Part shown: one piece after another, positions 21,139-30,111 of the stretch
Numbering within the stretch: the stretch's first letter is position 1
How the letters are laid out: each line of letters begins with the position of its first letter
Source: Opitutia bacterium
Lineage (GTDB): Bacteria; Verrucomicrobiota; Verrucomicrobiia; Opitutales; Opitutaceae
Assembly: GCA_016217545.1 (NCBI GenBank)
Contig: JACRHT010000017.1
Coordinates: forward strand, 496,001 to 560,000
Reading direction: 5' to 3'
Length of the DNA: 64,000 nt
Translations under genes and position numbers: made by a program
Notes under the pieces: model-generated
Told to the model about the DNA's origin: nothing
Seen by the model: only the letters and a program-made list of their open reading frames with translations
The model's database searches: none

Positions 21139-22086
21139 TCAGAAGCCCTTGATTTTGAAAAGGCTCGTGACGGATTCGTTGCTGTTGATGCGGACGATCG
21201 CCTCGCCCAGCAACGGCGCGACGCTGAGGACCGTGATGGGCAGGCCGCGCGGGTCGATCGGCACGGAGTTGGTCGTGATCAGTTCGTCGAGCAGGCCTTC
21301 GCCGAGGCGCTTGTAGGCCGTCTCGCCGAGGACGCAGTGGCTGATGGCGGCGCGCACGCTCTTGGCGCCGTGCTCGCGGAGGATTTTCGCCGCGGCGGTG
21401 ATGGTGCCGGCGGTTTCGGTGATGTCGTCAACGAGCAGAATGTCGCAGCCGGCGACTTCGCCGACGATGTTCGTCGCGGCGACGGTGGTGGCGTTAATGC
21501 GCTTCTTCGCGACGAGCGCGATGGAGGCGCCGAGCGCGTCGGCGTAGGCGGCGGCCATCTTCATGCCGCCAACGTCGGGCGAGCAGACGACGAGATTCGG
21601 GGTGCGTTTGGTCGCGAGGTATTGGAAGAAAACGGGAGACGCGAACAGGTGATCGACCGGCACGTCGAAGAAGCCCTGGATCTGCTGCGAATGCAGGTCC
21701 ATGGTGAGCGCGCGTGTGGCGCCGGCGGCGACGAGGAGATTGGCGACGAGCTTGGCGGTGATCGGGACGCGCGGCTGGTCTTTGCGGTCCTGGCGAGCGT
21801 AACCGTAGAACGGGATGACGGCCGTGATGCGCGCGGCGGAGGCGCGCTTCGCGGCGTCGATCATGATCAACAGCTCCATCAGGTGATGGTTCGTCGGCGG
21901 GCAGGTCGACTGGATGATGTAGACGTCCGCACCGCGGACGTTCTCGTTGATCTTCACGAAAGACTCGCCGTCGGGGAAGCAAGTCACGGTCGCCTCGCCG
22001 AGCGGGACGCCGATGGACTTGCAGATTTCCTCTGCAAGCGGGCGGTTGGATGAACCGGAGAAGATTTTCAGCCGCGTGTCCTTCAT
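21139..22086 (-). CDS. prs: Ribose-phosphate pyrophosphokinase
   Basis: 315 residues, the normal length. It carries FPDGESFVKINENVRG, DLHSQQIQGFFDVPVDH and the PRPP-binding loop ILLVDDITETAGT. It makes PRPP from ribose 5-phosphate and ATP for nucleotide, His and Trp synthesis. It lies 42 bases downstream of lpxD on the same strand and is probably co-transcribed. PRPP feeds PyrE, encoded nearby. Confidence 0.95.
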   Translation of the reverse strand: MKDTRLKIFSGSSNRPLAEEICKSIGVPLGEATVTCFPDGESFVKINENVRGADVYIIQSTCPPTNHHLMELLIMIDAAKRASAARITAVIPFYGYARQDRKDQPRVPITAKLVANLLVAAGATRALTMDLHSQQIQGFFDVPVDHLFASPVFFQYLATKRTPNLVVCSPDVGGMKMAAAYADALGASIALVAKKRINATTVAATNIVGEVAGCDILLVDDITETAGTITAAAKILREHGAKSVRAAISHCVLGETAYKRLGEGLLDELITTNSVPIDPRGLPITVLSVAPLLGEAIVRINSNESVTSLFKIKGF

Positions 22087-22128
22087 GTGTGCGCGGGAGC
22101 CAAGGGATTTCCTCCCGAGGGCGGAAGT

Positions 22129-23187
22129 CTATTTCGGTCGCTGCTCCAGATTTTCAACCCGCTTGAACAATTCGGGGAGTTTCTGATGCAAAACTTGGAG
22201 ACGGCGCTCCGTCATGTAGGGGATCGCCGGTGTGCCGTTGAGGTAACTGCCCGGCTCGGTGTCGAACGCAATGCCGGTCTGGCCACCGGCCTTGGTGCCT
22301 TTGCCGAGCGTGATGTGGCCACCGACGCCCGCCTGCCCGCCGAGCACGACGTAGTCCTCGAGCGTCGTGCTGCCGGAGATGCCGACCTGCGCGCAGAGGA
22401 TGCAGTGCTTGCCGATGATGACGTTGTGGCCGACCTGCACGAGGTTATCGATCTTCGTCCCCTCGCCCACCACGGTGCGGCTGAAACGCGCGCGATCGAG
22501 AGTGGAGTTAGCGCCGATCTCGACGTCGTCTTCGACGATCACGATGCCGATCTGCGGGACTTTTTCGTGACGACCGTTGACGAATTCGTAGCCGAAGCCG
22601 TCCGAGCCGATCACGACGCCGGGCTGAAGACGGACGCGGTTCTTGAGTTCGCAACCGCCCGAAATCATGCAGCCGGGCTGCACCCAGCAGTTCTCGCCGA
22701 CGCTCGCGTTACGTCCGACGAACACCGAGGCTTGGAGAAAGCTGCCTGCACCGACGGTGGCGCCGTCTTCGACGACGCAAAGGGGACCGATCGTCGCTTG
22801 CGGCGAAACCTTCGCGGTCGACGCGATCACGGCGCTTGGATGGATGCCCGGAGCCGGCTTGGGCCAGAGCGATTGCTCGATGCGGGCGCAGAGGCGCGCG
22901 AGGGCGACGGAAGGTTTCTCGACGAAGAAGAAAATCTGGTCGGCTTGGGGCTCGCCGGCGTAGTCGAGCGGCACGAGCACAAGTGAGGCGCGCGTGGCGG
23001 CGACTTCGGCGCGATACTTGGGATTGCCGAGAAAGGACAGATCGCCGGGCTGGGCGGATTTCAGCGAGGCGATGTCGCGGATTTGCTGGGAAGTTTGGCC
23101 GGAAGTGCGCTGGGGCGAGACGATCGCGGCGATTTCCTCCGGCGTGTAGGCGACCTGCATGCGAGCAAGGAAGTCCGGTTCTCGCAT
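22129..23187 (-). CDS. lpxD: UDP-3-O-acylglucosamine N-acyltransferase
   Basis: 352 residues. A uridine-binding N-terminal domain is followed from about residue 115 by left-handed beta-helix hexapeptide repeats (for example [53 protein letters not shown]). The catalytic His lies in [13 protein letters not shown]. It transfers the second 3-hydroxyacyl chain in lipid A synthesis, so the cell has an LPS-type outer membrane. The ATG at 23160 ([14 protein letters not shown]) gives a more typical N-terminus and may be the true start. Confidence 0.93.
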   Translation of the reverse strand: MREPDFLARMQVAYTPEEIAAIVSPQRTSGQTSQQIRDIASLKSAQPGDLSFLGNPKYRAEVAATRASLVLVPLDYAGEPQADQIFFFVEKPSVALARLCARIEQSLWPKPAPGIHPSAVIASTAKVSPQATIGPLCVVEDGATVGAGSFLQASVFVGRNASVGENCWVQPGCMISGGCELKNRVRLQPGVVIGSDGFGYEFVNGRHEKVPQIGIVIVEDDVEIGANSTLDRARFSRTVVGEGTKIDNLVQVGHNVIIGKHCILCAQVGISGSTTLEDYVVLGGQAGVGGHITLGKGTKAGGQTGIAFDTEPGSYLNGTPAIPYMTERRLQVLHQKLPELFKRVENLEQRPK

Positions 23188-23267
23188 TCAGGGCAAGGAA
23201 GGAGGAGCCGCGCGGCTCGCGTGAACTTGGCCAGTTGGAATCCGTGGCAACTGTCCGCCAAAAGCAA

Positions 23268-23289
23268 AGGCCGGTCTTGCGACCGGCCT
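23268..23289 (-). terminator. Intrinsic terminator after skp/ompH
   Basis: AGGCCGGTC and GACCGGCCT arms, followed on the minus strand by TTTGCTTTT, between the ompH gene and lpxD. lpxD therefore probably has its own promoter or relies on read-through. Confidence 0.75.
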
Positions 23290-23325
23290 CGAGAATCCGA
23301 AGGGCGAGAAGCGACGCAGCCGTGC

Positions 23326-24027
23326 TTACGGCTTCTTCGGCTGCGGCGTGACGTTCGGGACGGTGAAGCCGCCGGCGTTGGTCGCGGCCGGAGTGGTCGC
23401 AGCGGGAGCAGCGGTGCCGGTGGTGGCGGGCGCGGCGGCGGCAGCGGGAGCCGGGCGGTCCTTGTTCACTTCCTTCACAACTTCGTCGGTGATGTCGTAG
23501 CTCGGATCGCTGTAGAGGACGACCGGAATGCCGAGGATGCTCGGGCCGGACTTGTCGAGGACGAGCGAGGCGCCCTTGGCGCGGGAGATGTCGTTCACGA
23601 CCTTCATGATTTCGTCCATGATGAGGTCGCGGTGATTCTTGGCGCGCTGCTGGAGGGAACGCTGGGTGTTGTTGCGGAAGTTCTGGGCTTCGTTCTGCAG
23701 GTTCTGGATGTCCTGCATCGCACGCTGCGCGTCCTCGTTGGCCTTGGCGCGGGCTTGGTCGTTGGCGAGCGGGCTCTTGCTCTGCTCGACGAGCGCCTTG
23801 TAGTCCTCGACCTTCTTCTGGAGGTCCTGGTTCAGCTTCTCGAGCTGTTCTTGGGCGCGCTGGGCAGCGTCGTTGAACTTGGCGTTGGCTTCCTCGGTCT
23901 TGTAGTGGGTGTCGTAGACCTTGGCCATGTCGACGACGACGACCTTGAGGAGCGCCTGCGCCTGCAGGGAGGCGACGCCGGCGAAGAGGCCGGCACAGGC
24001 GAGGAGGGAGCGGATAGCTTTGTGCAT
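23326..24027 (-). CDS. OmpH/Skp-family periplasmic chaperone
   Basis: 233 residues. A signal peptide (to about residue 24, ASLQAQA) is followed by VVDMAKVYDTHYKTEEA, the conserved OmpH start, then a long helical coiled coil (about 45-130, rich in Gln, Asn and Lys) that forms the tentacles of Skp, and a C-terminal Ala/Pro/Thr-rich tail longer than in the E. coli protein. It chaperones outer-membrane proteins to BamA. It lies 20 bases downstream of bamA, the usual bamA-skp-lpxD order. Confidence 0.9.
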   Translation of the reverse strand: MHKAIRSLLACAGLFAGVASLQAQALLKVVVVDMAKVYDTHYKTEEANAKFNDAAQRAQEQLEKLNQDLQKKVEDYKALVEQSKSPLANDQARAKANEDAQRAMQDIQNLQNEAQNFRNNTQRSLQQRAKNHRDLIMDEIMKVVNDISRAKGASLVLDKSGPSILGIPVVLYSDPSYDITDEVVKEVNKDRPAPAAAAAPATTGTAAPAATTPAATNAGGFTVPNVTPQPKKP

Positions 24028-24047
24028 TGGGATCAGACTAGGTGGGT

Positions 24048-26423
24048 TTAGAAGCGGGTGCCGAAGTTGAAATTAAACTGACTGCCCTTCTTGTTGTATT
24101 TGTCGCCGGTGAGCGGAATACCGAAGTCGAGGCTGAGCGGGGCGCCGGCCACGAAGAGGCGGAGACCGAAGCCGAAGTTGTCGTTCCAGTCGGCGGGCGA
24201 GAAGTCGTAGGCGTCGCGATTCACGAAGCCACCGTCGTAGAAGATGGCGAAGCGGATGGGCTTCACGACGTCGAAGGAGTATTCGGCCGAGACGAAGCCG
24301 TAGGACTTGCCGCCGAGCGGCTCACCGACGCTGTTCTTGGGGCCGACTTCGCGGTATTCGAAGCCGCGCAGTGTTTGCGGGCCGCCGAGGAAGTATTGGT
24401 CGAAGAACGGCACGCTGGTGCTGCGGCCGTAGTTTTCGACGATGCCGCCACGGGCGAGCAGGCCGAGGACCTGTTCCTGGAATTCGAAGACCGGGTAGAA
24501 CTGCGCGCCGCGGAACTCGAGGCGGTAGTAGTCAGTGTCGCCGCCGAAGGGTCCGCCCGCGACTTCGGTGATCAACTCCATGCGGTTGCCGCGCGTGGTG
24601 TTGATGATCTTGTCGCGGGTGTCGCGAAGGAGTGAGAAGCCGACCTTCGAGATCGTCGTCTTGCCGGCGAGCGCCTGGAAAATGGCCGGCGCACTCGGAT
24701 CGACGTTGGCGATGTCGACGATTTCGTAGCTGTAGGTGGCGGTGCCTTCGACGAGGCCGAAGAGGCGCTTGCGGAGGTAGAGTTGGCCGAAGGTGCGGAT
24801 TTCCTCGTAGTAGGCCGACTGGTAGTCGGAGGTCGTGCGCGCGAGCTGGAAGCCGAAGGCGAGTTCGCGCTCGAAGAGCCAGGGCTCTTCGAAGGCGAGG
24901 ACGATTTCCGACGACTGCGAGCCGAGCTGAAGGCGGAGGCGGAATTTCTGGCCGTCGCCTTGGAAGAAGCTCTTGCGGTTAAACAGGTCGAAGTTCGACT
25001 GCGTGACTTCGGCGAAGATGACGGCCTTCTCGAGCGAGCTGAAGCCGGCGCCGAAAGTCAGGTTGCCCGTGCGAGCCTCGTGGACGGCGACACGGAGGTT
25101 GCGGCGGCCGGGGATGTTCGTGGACTCGGGCGTGACGTTCACGTCCTCGAAGAAGCGCGTGTTCTCGAGGCGGATCTTCGAGATCTTCATGCGCACCGAG
25201 TCGAAGACGTCGCCGGGGCCGAGCACGAGTTCGCGGAGGATGACGATGCTCTTGGTCTTGGAGTTGCCCTCGATGTTGATCGACTCGACCTGGAACTTCT
25301 CGGACTCGGTGATCGCGTATTCGATGTCGATGTTGCCGGTCTGGAGGTTGGGCTTGCGGTTCAGGCGCACGCGGGTGTCGAGGTGGCCGGAACGGCCGTA
25401 GAAATCCTCGAGGTTCTCGACGTCCTTATCGAGCTTGGACGGGACGAAGAGCGTGCCTTTGCGCTGGCGGACGACGAGGCCGAGCAGGCGCGACGGGTGA
25501 ATCTTGTTTCCGGTAAAGGTGATGTCGCCGACGCGGTATTGGCGGCCCTCGTTCACGCGGATGGTGATGACGAGTTTGCTCGGGGTCGGGTAATCGAAGG
25601 TGACTTTGTCCTCGGCGATTTCGACGTCGAGGTAGCCTTGCTCGCGATAGTAGTCGCGGAGCTTGTTCAGGTCCTCGTCGAAGTCGTCGTCTTTGAAGCG
25701 GCCGCCGCCCGTGAGCCACGAGAACGGGTGCCACTTGGATGTCTCCATCTCTTTACGGAGGCGGCGGGCCTTGATGTGGTCGTTACCGACGAACTTGATG
25801 TCGGAAATTTTCACCTTGGCGCCTTCGCGGACCTTGAAGGTGACGGTGCCGAAGCCCGTGCTGCGGTTGCGATCGATGGTGTAGTTGATCTGGGCCTGGT
25901 TGAAACCGGCCTTCTGGTAGAATTCGTAGACCTTCTCGGAGTCGTCCTTCACCTGGCGCTCGTCGAGGGCGCCGTTCGGGACGGTTTTGATCTCCTTCTT
26001 GAGGCGGCGCTCCTTGTAGTAGGAGTTGCCCTCGAACTTCACGGCGAGGACGCGGAACTTCGGCGTCACTTCGACGACGAGGTTCACGATGTTGCCGGGG
26101 AGTTGCTCGCGCTTGACCTCGATGAACTCGAAGAGGCCAGTGCGGTAGAGCGAACGGATGTCGCGGTCGATGAGCGTCTCGTCGAGATCGCTCTGCTCGC
26201 GCAGGGACATGTTCGCGCGGACGATCTGCTCGGAGACGTTGGCAACGCCGACGAACTTCACGGAGATCGCTCCGATCTTGTAGACGGGGCCTTGCGGGGC
26301 CTGCTCCTGGGCGGACGCACCGCTGCGAGGCGCCGTTTGGGCGAACGCGCCGGTCACCCCGGCCAGAACCAAAACAAAGAGAGCAAGAACCCGCCGAAGC
26401 GGGTTACGGAGTGAAGTTTTCAA
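24048..26423 (-). CDS. bamA: Outer-membrane protein assembly factor BamA
   Basis: 791 residues with a signal peptide (to about 29, GAFAQTA). POTRA repeats cover about 45-420 (KISDIKFVGNDHI, YRVGDITFTGNKI, FQVESINIEGNSK), and a C-terminal barrel includes GGPQTLRGFEYREVGP, the variant of the conserved VRGF loop. It ends NFGTRF with the terminal Phe. It folds and inserts outer-membrane proteins. Its start codon lies inside the end of dnaB (20-base overlap), indicating translational coupling. Confidence 0.95.
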   Translation of the reverse strand: MKTSLRNPLRRVLALFVLVLAGVTGAFAQTAPRSGASAQEQAPQGPVYKIGAISVKFVGVANVSEQIVRANMSLREQSDLDETLIDRDIRSLYRTGLFEFIEVKREQLPGNIVNLVVEVTPKFRVLAVKFEGNSYYKERRLKKEIKTVPNGALDERQVKDDSEKVYEFYQKAGFNQAQINYTIDRNRSTGFGTVTFKVREGAKVKISDIKFVGNDHIKARRLRKEMETSKWHPFSWLTGGGRFKDDDFDEDLNKLRDYYREQGYLDVEIAEDKVTFDYPTPSKLVITIRVNEGRQYRVGDITFTGNKIHPSRLLGLVVRQRKGTLFVPSKLDKDVENLEDFYGRSGHLDTRVRLNRKPNLQTGNIDIEYAITESEKFQVESINIEGNSKTKSIVILRELVLGPGDVFDSVRMKISKIRLENTRFFEDVNVTPESTNIPGRRNLRVAVHEARTGNLTFGAGFSSLEKAVIFAEVTQSNFDLFNRKSFFQGDGQKFRLRLQLGSQSSEIVLAFEEPWLFERELAFGFQLARTTSDYQSAYYEEIRTFGQLYLRKRLFGLVEGTATYSYEIVDIANVDPSAPAIFQALAGKTTISKVGFSLLRDTRDKIINTTRGNRMELITEVAGGPFGGDTDYYRLEFRGAQFYPVFEFQEQVLGLLARGGIVENYGRSTSVPFFDQYFLGGPQTLRGFEYREVGPKNSVGEPLGGKSYGFVSAEYSFDVVKPIRFAIFYDGGFVNRDAYDFSPADWNDNFGFGLRLFVAGAPLSLDFGIPLTGDKYNKKGSQFNFNFGTRF

Positions 26424-27843
26424 AGCGCGTAATTTCTTGGAGGAAAGTTAATTTCAAATCACCTACCGGGCCGTTACGTTGCTTGGCAACGATTAAGTCT
26501 GCCGCGTTGGCGGCAGTCTGGAATTTCTCGTCGGCATCCTTGGGGCGGGACAACATGAGGACCACGTCGGCGTCTTGCTCAATCGAGCCGGATTCACGCA
26601 AGTCCGACAAGCGGGGCGTGCGATTCTCCTTCTCGGAAGCGCGGTTGAGCTGACTCAGGACAATTACCGGTAGGTCCAGTTCCTTCGCCATGGCCTTTAA
26701 ATTGCGGGAAACTTCGGCCACCTGCTGTTCGCGGGGTGCACGCGGATCGGTGCCGTTCACCAGCTGGAGGTAATCGACGATGATCATGCCGAGTTTCTTG
26801 CGGGCGTAGATGCGGCGGGCCTTCGCGCGCATCTCCATGACCGTGATACTGGAGGAATCGTCGATGAGGATGGGGGCCTTCTTGAACTCCTCGGCCGTGC
26901 GGCCGAGGGCGTTGACCTCGGCGCCGTCACGCGCGACGAGGCCGTCGCGCAGGAGCTTCAGGTTCACGCGAGCGCGGGCGCAGAGCATACGCAGCGCGAG
27001 CTGGGCCGCGCTCATTTCGAGCGAGAAGATCAACACCGGCGCCGGGTCGCCCTTCTTCGGCATGGCGGCGGCCTCGGCGATGTTCAGCGCGAACGACGTC
27101 TTACCCATCGAAGGGCGCGCCGCGATGATGATCATTTCCTGCTTCTGGAAGCCGAATGTCATCTGATCGAGGTCCTTGAATCCCGACGAGACGCCCGTCA
27201 GCTCGCCCTTCTTCATGAGGAGCTTCGCGATGACGGTGTTGGCGTCCTTCATCGCCTCCTTGATTTCCGCGGCGCTGTCGCTGACGCGGTCCTGCGTGAC
27301 CTTGAAAACCTCCTGCTCGACCTTGTCGATGAACTCCTCGAGTCCGCCGGTGAAGCTGTAGCACTGCTCGACCGCACCCGTGGCGGCCTTGATCAACTCG
27401 CGCAACAGGTGCTTCTCACGAACCTTCTCGATGAAGTAGCCGGCGTGCGCCGTCGTGGGGATCTTCCCCGTGATCTGCATGAGATACGGGAAACCGCCGA
27501 TGGCCTCGAGGTGGCGGCGGGTCTTCAACTCCTCCGCGAGCATCTCAAGCGTGACCGGCGGGCTCTTCTGATAGAGGTCGACGATGACCTCGAAGATCAG
27601 GCGATTCGCGGCGGAAAAGAAACACTCGGCCCCGACACGTGCCTCCATGCAGCGTGCGATCGTGTCGCTGCCATCGAGCAAGCAGCACGCGATGACGTGC
27701 TGTTCGGCTTCCTCGCTCCACGGCATTTCGCGCGAAACCGCCGACTGCGGCAGGCCGGTCGCATCCCCGCCATCGCGGAAGGCACGGCGGCGCGAAGCAG
27801 GGCGGTCGGGGTTGTCGGGAGTCGGCTGCACCATGGAACGCAT
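26404..27843 (-). CDS. dnaB: Replicative DNA helicase DnaB
   Basis: About 479 residues from the ATG at 27843 (MRSMVQPTP); the ATG at 27834 is equally likely. Further upstream codons are rejected because they give Arg/Cys-rich sequence without similarity. The N-terminal DnaB domain begins PWSEEAEQHVIACCLLDG. The RecA-like domain has Walker A ARPSMGKTSFALN, Walker B GMIIVDYLQLV, and LSQLNRASEKENRTPRLSDLRESGSIEQDADVV, cut here into its usual motifs H3-H4. It unwinds DNA at the replication fork. It overlaps bamA by 20 bases. Confidence 0.94.
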   Translation of the reverse strand: MRSMVQPTPDNPDRPASRRRAFRDGGDATGLPQSAVSREMPWSEEAEQHVIACCLLDGSDTIARCMEARVGAECFFSAANRLIFEVIVDLYQKSPPVTLEMLAEELKTRRHLEAIGGFPYLMQITGKIPTTAHAGYFIEKVREKHLLRELIKAATGAVEQCYSFTGGLEEFIDKVEQEVFKVTQDRVSDSAAEIKEAMKDANTVIAKLLMKKGELTGVSSGFKDLDQMTFGFQKQEMIIIAARPSMGKTSFALNIAEAAAMPKKGDPAPVLIFSLEMSAAQLALRMLCARARVNLKLLRDGLVARDGAEVNALGRTAEEFKKAPILIDDSSSITVMEMRAKARRIYARKKLGMIIVDYLQLVNGTDPRAPREQQVAEVSRNLKAMAKELDLPVIVLSQLNRASEKENRTPRLSDLRESGSIEQDADVVLMLSRPKDADEKFQTAANAADLIVAKQRNGPVGDLKLTFLQEITRFENFTP

Positions 27844-28026
27844 GGTTGTTGTGACGCAAAGGCATCCGAGCAATCCCCGAGTCAGAAATTTTGCCCACAA
27901 GTCATTCGCAAGCACGCCTTGCGGGCGCTCGGCTCTCGGTGGTGTGCGGCCAATCTGGCATTCGCCAATGTCGCAGCAACCGCGAGAGCGACGCCGCGGA
28001 GGCGACACCCACCTTCGCAAAGCAAG

Positions 28027-28050
28027 AAGCCGCGACTTGCGTCGCGGCTT
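28027..28050 (-). terminator. Intrinsic terminator after rplI
   Basis: AAGCCGCGAC and GTCGCGGCTT (10-bp stem, 4-base loop), then CTTGCTTTG on the minus strand, 44 bases after the rplI stop. Confidence 0.75.
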
Positions 28051-28094
28051 CGGCAGAATGGGAACGGACCTGACGGTCGTTTTGCGCGGTGCGC

Positions 28095-28631
28095 TTAGGC
28101 GCGCTCCTTGCGCTCGCGGCGGGGACGGTCGAACTTGTCGCCCGCGGGTGCGGCCTCGGTCGCGACCGGGATGATCGGGTTCTCGGAGACGACCTCGAAG
28201 GAGATTTCCACCGAGACTTCGGCGTGCAGCTTGATCGTGACCTCGTGCTTGCCGAGGGTCTTGACCGGCTGGCCGAGGTGGATGCGGCGCTTCTCGACCT
28301 CGATGCCGGCCGCCACGAGTTTGTCGTGGAGATCGTTACCGGTGACGGCGCCGAACAGCTTGCCGCCCTCGCCCGTCTTCACGGCGATGGCGATGTTGGC
28401 CTTCTTGAGTTTCTCGGCGAGTTCCTGCGCGCCGTTGAGTTCCTTGGCTTCGCGGATGCCGCGGGCCTTCTTGAGGGCTTCGATCTGCTTGCGGTTGGAA
28501 ACCGTGAGCGGAACCGCGATGCCCTGCGGCAGGAGGAAATTACGCGCATAGCCGGCGCGGACGCGGACCTGGTCGCCTTCGGCGCCAAGGCCGTCGACCG
28601 GTTTGAGGAGGAGCACTTCGTTGTGAGCCAT
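28095..28631 (-). CDS. rplI: 50S ribosomal protein L9
   Basis: 178 residues. The N-terminal L9 domain has VLLLKPVDGLGAEGDQVRV and R-A-G-Y-A-R-N-F-L-L-P-Q-G. A long connecting helix and a C-terminal domain (KLFGAVTGNDLHDKL, RIHLGQPVKTLGKHEV) follow. About 30 extra C-terminal residues (from PIIPVATEAAP) end in a basic RRERKERA tail that is not part of the canonical protein. Last gene of the rpsF-ssb-rplI cluster. Confidence 0.94.
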   Translation of the reverse strand: MAHNEVLLLKPVDGLGAEGDQVRVRAGYARNFLLPQGIAVPLTVSNRKQIEALKKARGIREAKELNGAQELAEKLKKANIAIAVKTGEGGKLFGAVTGNDLHDKLVAAGIEVEKRRIHLGQPVKTLGKHEVTIKLHAEVSVEISFEVVSENPIIPVATEAAPAGDKFDRPRRERKERA

Positions 28632-28680
28632 TGTCGGACTGAGTTATTTTGTTTTTGTGTAAGTTAACGCGCGCCGCGGA

Positions 28681-29148
28681 TCAGAACGGCACGTCTTCGT
28701 CGAGATTCTCCTGCGCGGCCGGAGCCGGGCGGCTCGGGGCGCTGGCGCGGGGAGCGGGGGCGCTGTAGGTGCGGCCTTCGCCGCCCTCACCGCCGCCGCC
28801 TTCGCCGCGACCGCCACCGGAACCGAGGAACTGGAAGTTTTCGCAGACGACCTTCATGCGGCTGCGTTTTTCCTTCGTGTTCTTGTCTTCCCACTGGTCG
28901 AGGCGCAGACGGCCTTCGACGAAGAGCGGGCGACCCTTGGTGCAGTATTTGGAGATGTTCTCGCCGGCCTTGCCCCAGGCTTCGATGTCAACGTAGGTCA
29001 CTTCCTCACGTTCGCCACCGCTCTCGTCCTTGAACTTGCGGTTCACGGCGAGCGAGAAGGTGCAGATGGCGGTGCCCTTCGGCGTGACTCGGAGTTCCGG
29101 GTCGCGCGTCAGGTTGCCGATGAGCATGACTTTGTTGAGATTGGCCAT
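28681..29148 (-). CDS. ssb: Single-stranded DNA-binding protein
   Basis: 155 residues. An OB fold (about 1-110) opens MANLNKVMLIGNLTRDPELR, with FVEGRLRLDQWED. A Gly/Glu-rich linker and the acidic C-terminal tip DEDVPF, which recruits repair and replication proteins, follow. It lies between rpsF and rplI, a widespread arrangement. Confidence 0.95.
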   Translation of the reverse strand: MANLNKVMLIGNLTRDPELRVTPKGTAICTFSLAVNRKFKDESGGEREEVTYVDIEAWGKAGENISKYCTKGRPLFVEGRLRLDQWEDKNTKEKRSRMKVVCENFQFLGSGGGRGEGGGGEGGEGRTYSAPAPRASAPSRPAPAAQENLDEDVPF

Positions 29149-29177
29149 GGGGCGGAGGCGCGGGGCGCGTTGGGCGT

Positions 29178-29468
29178 TTAGGCGTTCTGGACGAGCGTGC
29201 GATAGACGCTGTCGTTGAGGCGGAGGCGCTCCTGAAGCGCGGCGCTGGCGCCGGCGGGGGCCGAGAAGCTGATGGAGACGTAGACACCGGCGGGGAACTT
29301 CGCGTCGGTCTTGCGCGCGAAGTCGCGGCGGCCGAGCTGTTCGACGTTGGTGACGTCGCCCTGGACGGCGACGATTTCCTTCTTCACGCCTTCGATGATC
29401 TGGTCGACGGAGTCTTCCTTGCCGCGATTATCGAGGATGAAAGTGGCTTTGTAGTTACGCTTGTTCAT
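29178..29468 (-). CDS. rpsF: 30S ribosomal protein S6
   Basis: 96 residues: YKATFILDNRGKEDSVDQII, then GRRDFARKTDAKFPAGVYVSISF, matching the beta-alpha-beta fold of S6. Its start overlaps the end of pth by 14 bases. rpsR (S18), often in this cluster, is not present in the window. Confidence 0.92.
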   Translation of the reverse strand: MNKRNYKATFILDNRGKEDSVDQIIEGVKKEIVAVQGDVTNVEQLGRRDFARKTDAKFPAGVYVSISFSAPAGASAALQERLRLNDSVYRTLVQNA

Positions 29469-30051
29469 GGCGGGTTCTGCGATTGAGGCGGTTCATCGCT
29501 TCGGCGGGGCTGCTGGTGAAGAGCAGGCGGGCGCCTTCGACGAACGTTTTCAGGTTTTGATCGATGATTGTTTGTTCTGAGAGGGAGAATTTTCCGAGCA
29601 CGTAATCCGCGATGTCCATGCCGACCGGGCGCTCGCTGCTGCCGATGCCGAGGCGGTAACGGATGAATCCGTTGCCGACGTGCCCGAGCAGGCTGGCGAT
29701 GCCGTTGTGGCCGCCGGCGGAGCCGTCGACCGAGAGTTTCACGCGGCCGATCTCGATGTTGATTTCATCGTAGGCCACCGCGAGCGATTCGGCCGGGAGC
29801 TTATGAAAATCGAGCAGCTTGCGCAGGGCGCGGCCACTCTCGTTCATGAAGGTCTGCGGCTTGATCAGCCAGCGGGTCTCACCGGGTCGGACATTCCAGC
29901 GCGCGATATCGGCCTCGAAGCGTGCCTCGTGTTTCCACGAGAGCCCTTCGGCCGCGGCCAGCGCATCGACAACCATGAAACCAAGGTTGTGTCGCGTGGC
30001 GGCGTATTTCGCGCCGGGGTTGCCCAGTCCAGCGAGGAGCGTGACGGACAT
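29455..30051 (-). CDS. pth: Peptidyl-tRNA hydrolase
   Basis: 198 residues, with GLGNPGAKYAATRHNLGF containing catalytic H21, KPQTFMNESGRAL, and DEINIEIGRVKL with the family Asp, followed by GSAGGHNGIASL. It recycles peptidyl-tRNA dropped by ribosomes. It follows rplY by 60 bases and overlaps rpsF. Confidence 0.95.
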   Translation of the reverse strand: MSVTLLAGLGNPGAKYAATRHNLGFMVVDALAAAEGLSWKHEARFEADIARWNVRPGETRWLIKPQTFMNESGRALRKLLDFHKLPAESLAVAYDEINIEIGRVKLSVDGSAGGHNGIASLLGHVGNGFIRYRLGIGSSERPVGMDIADYVLGKFSLSEQTIIDQNLKTFVEGARLLFTSSPAEAMNRLNRRTRHEQA

Positions 30052-30111
30052 GGATCAAAGAACGTGCTGCAACGCGGTGCGCCGAGTTGGCGGCGCACCG
30101 CGGGAAAACGA

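Noticed and set aside
27844-28020. N-terminal extension of DnaB
   Set aside because: The 59 extra residues are Arg/Cys-rich with no DnaB similarity; the family domain starts shortly after 27834.
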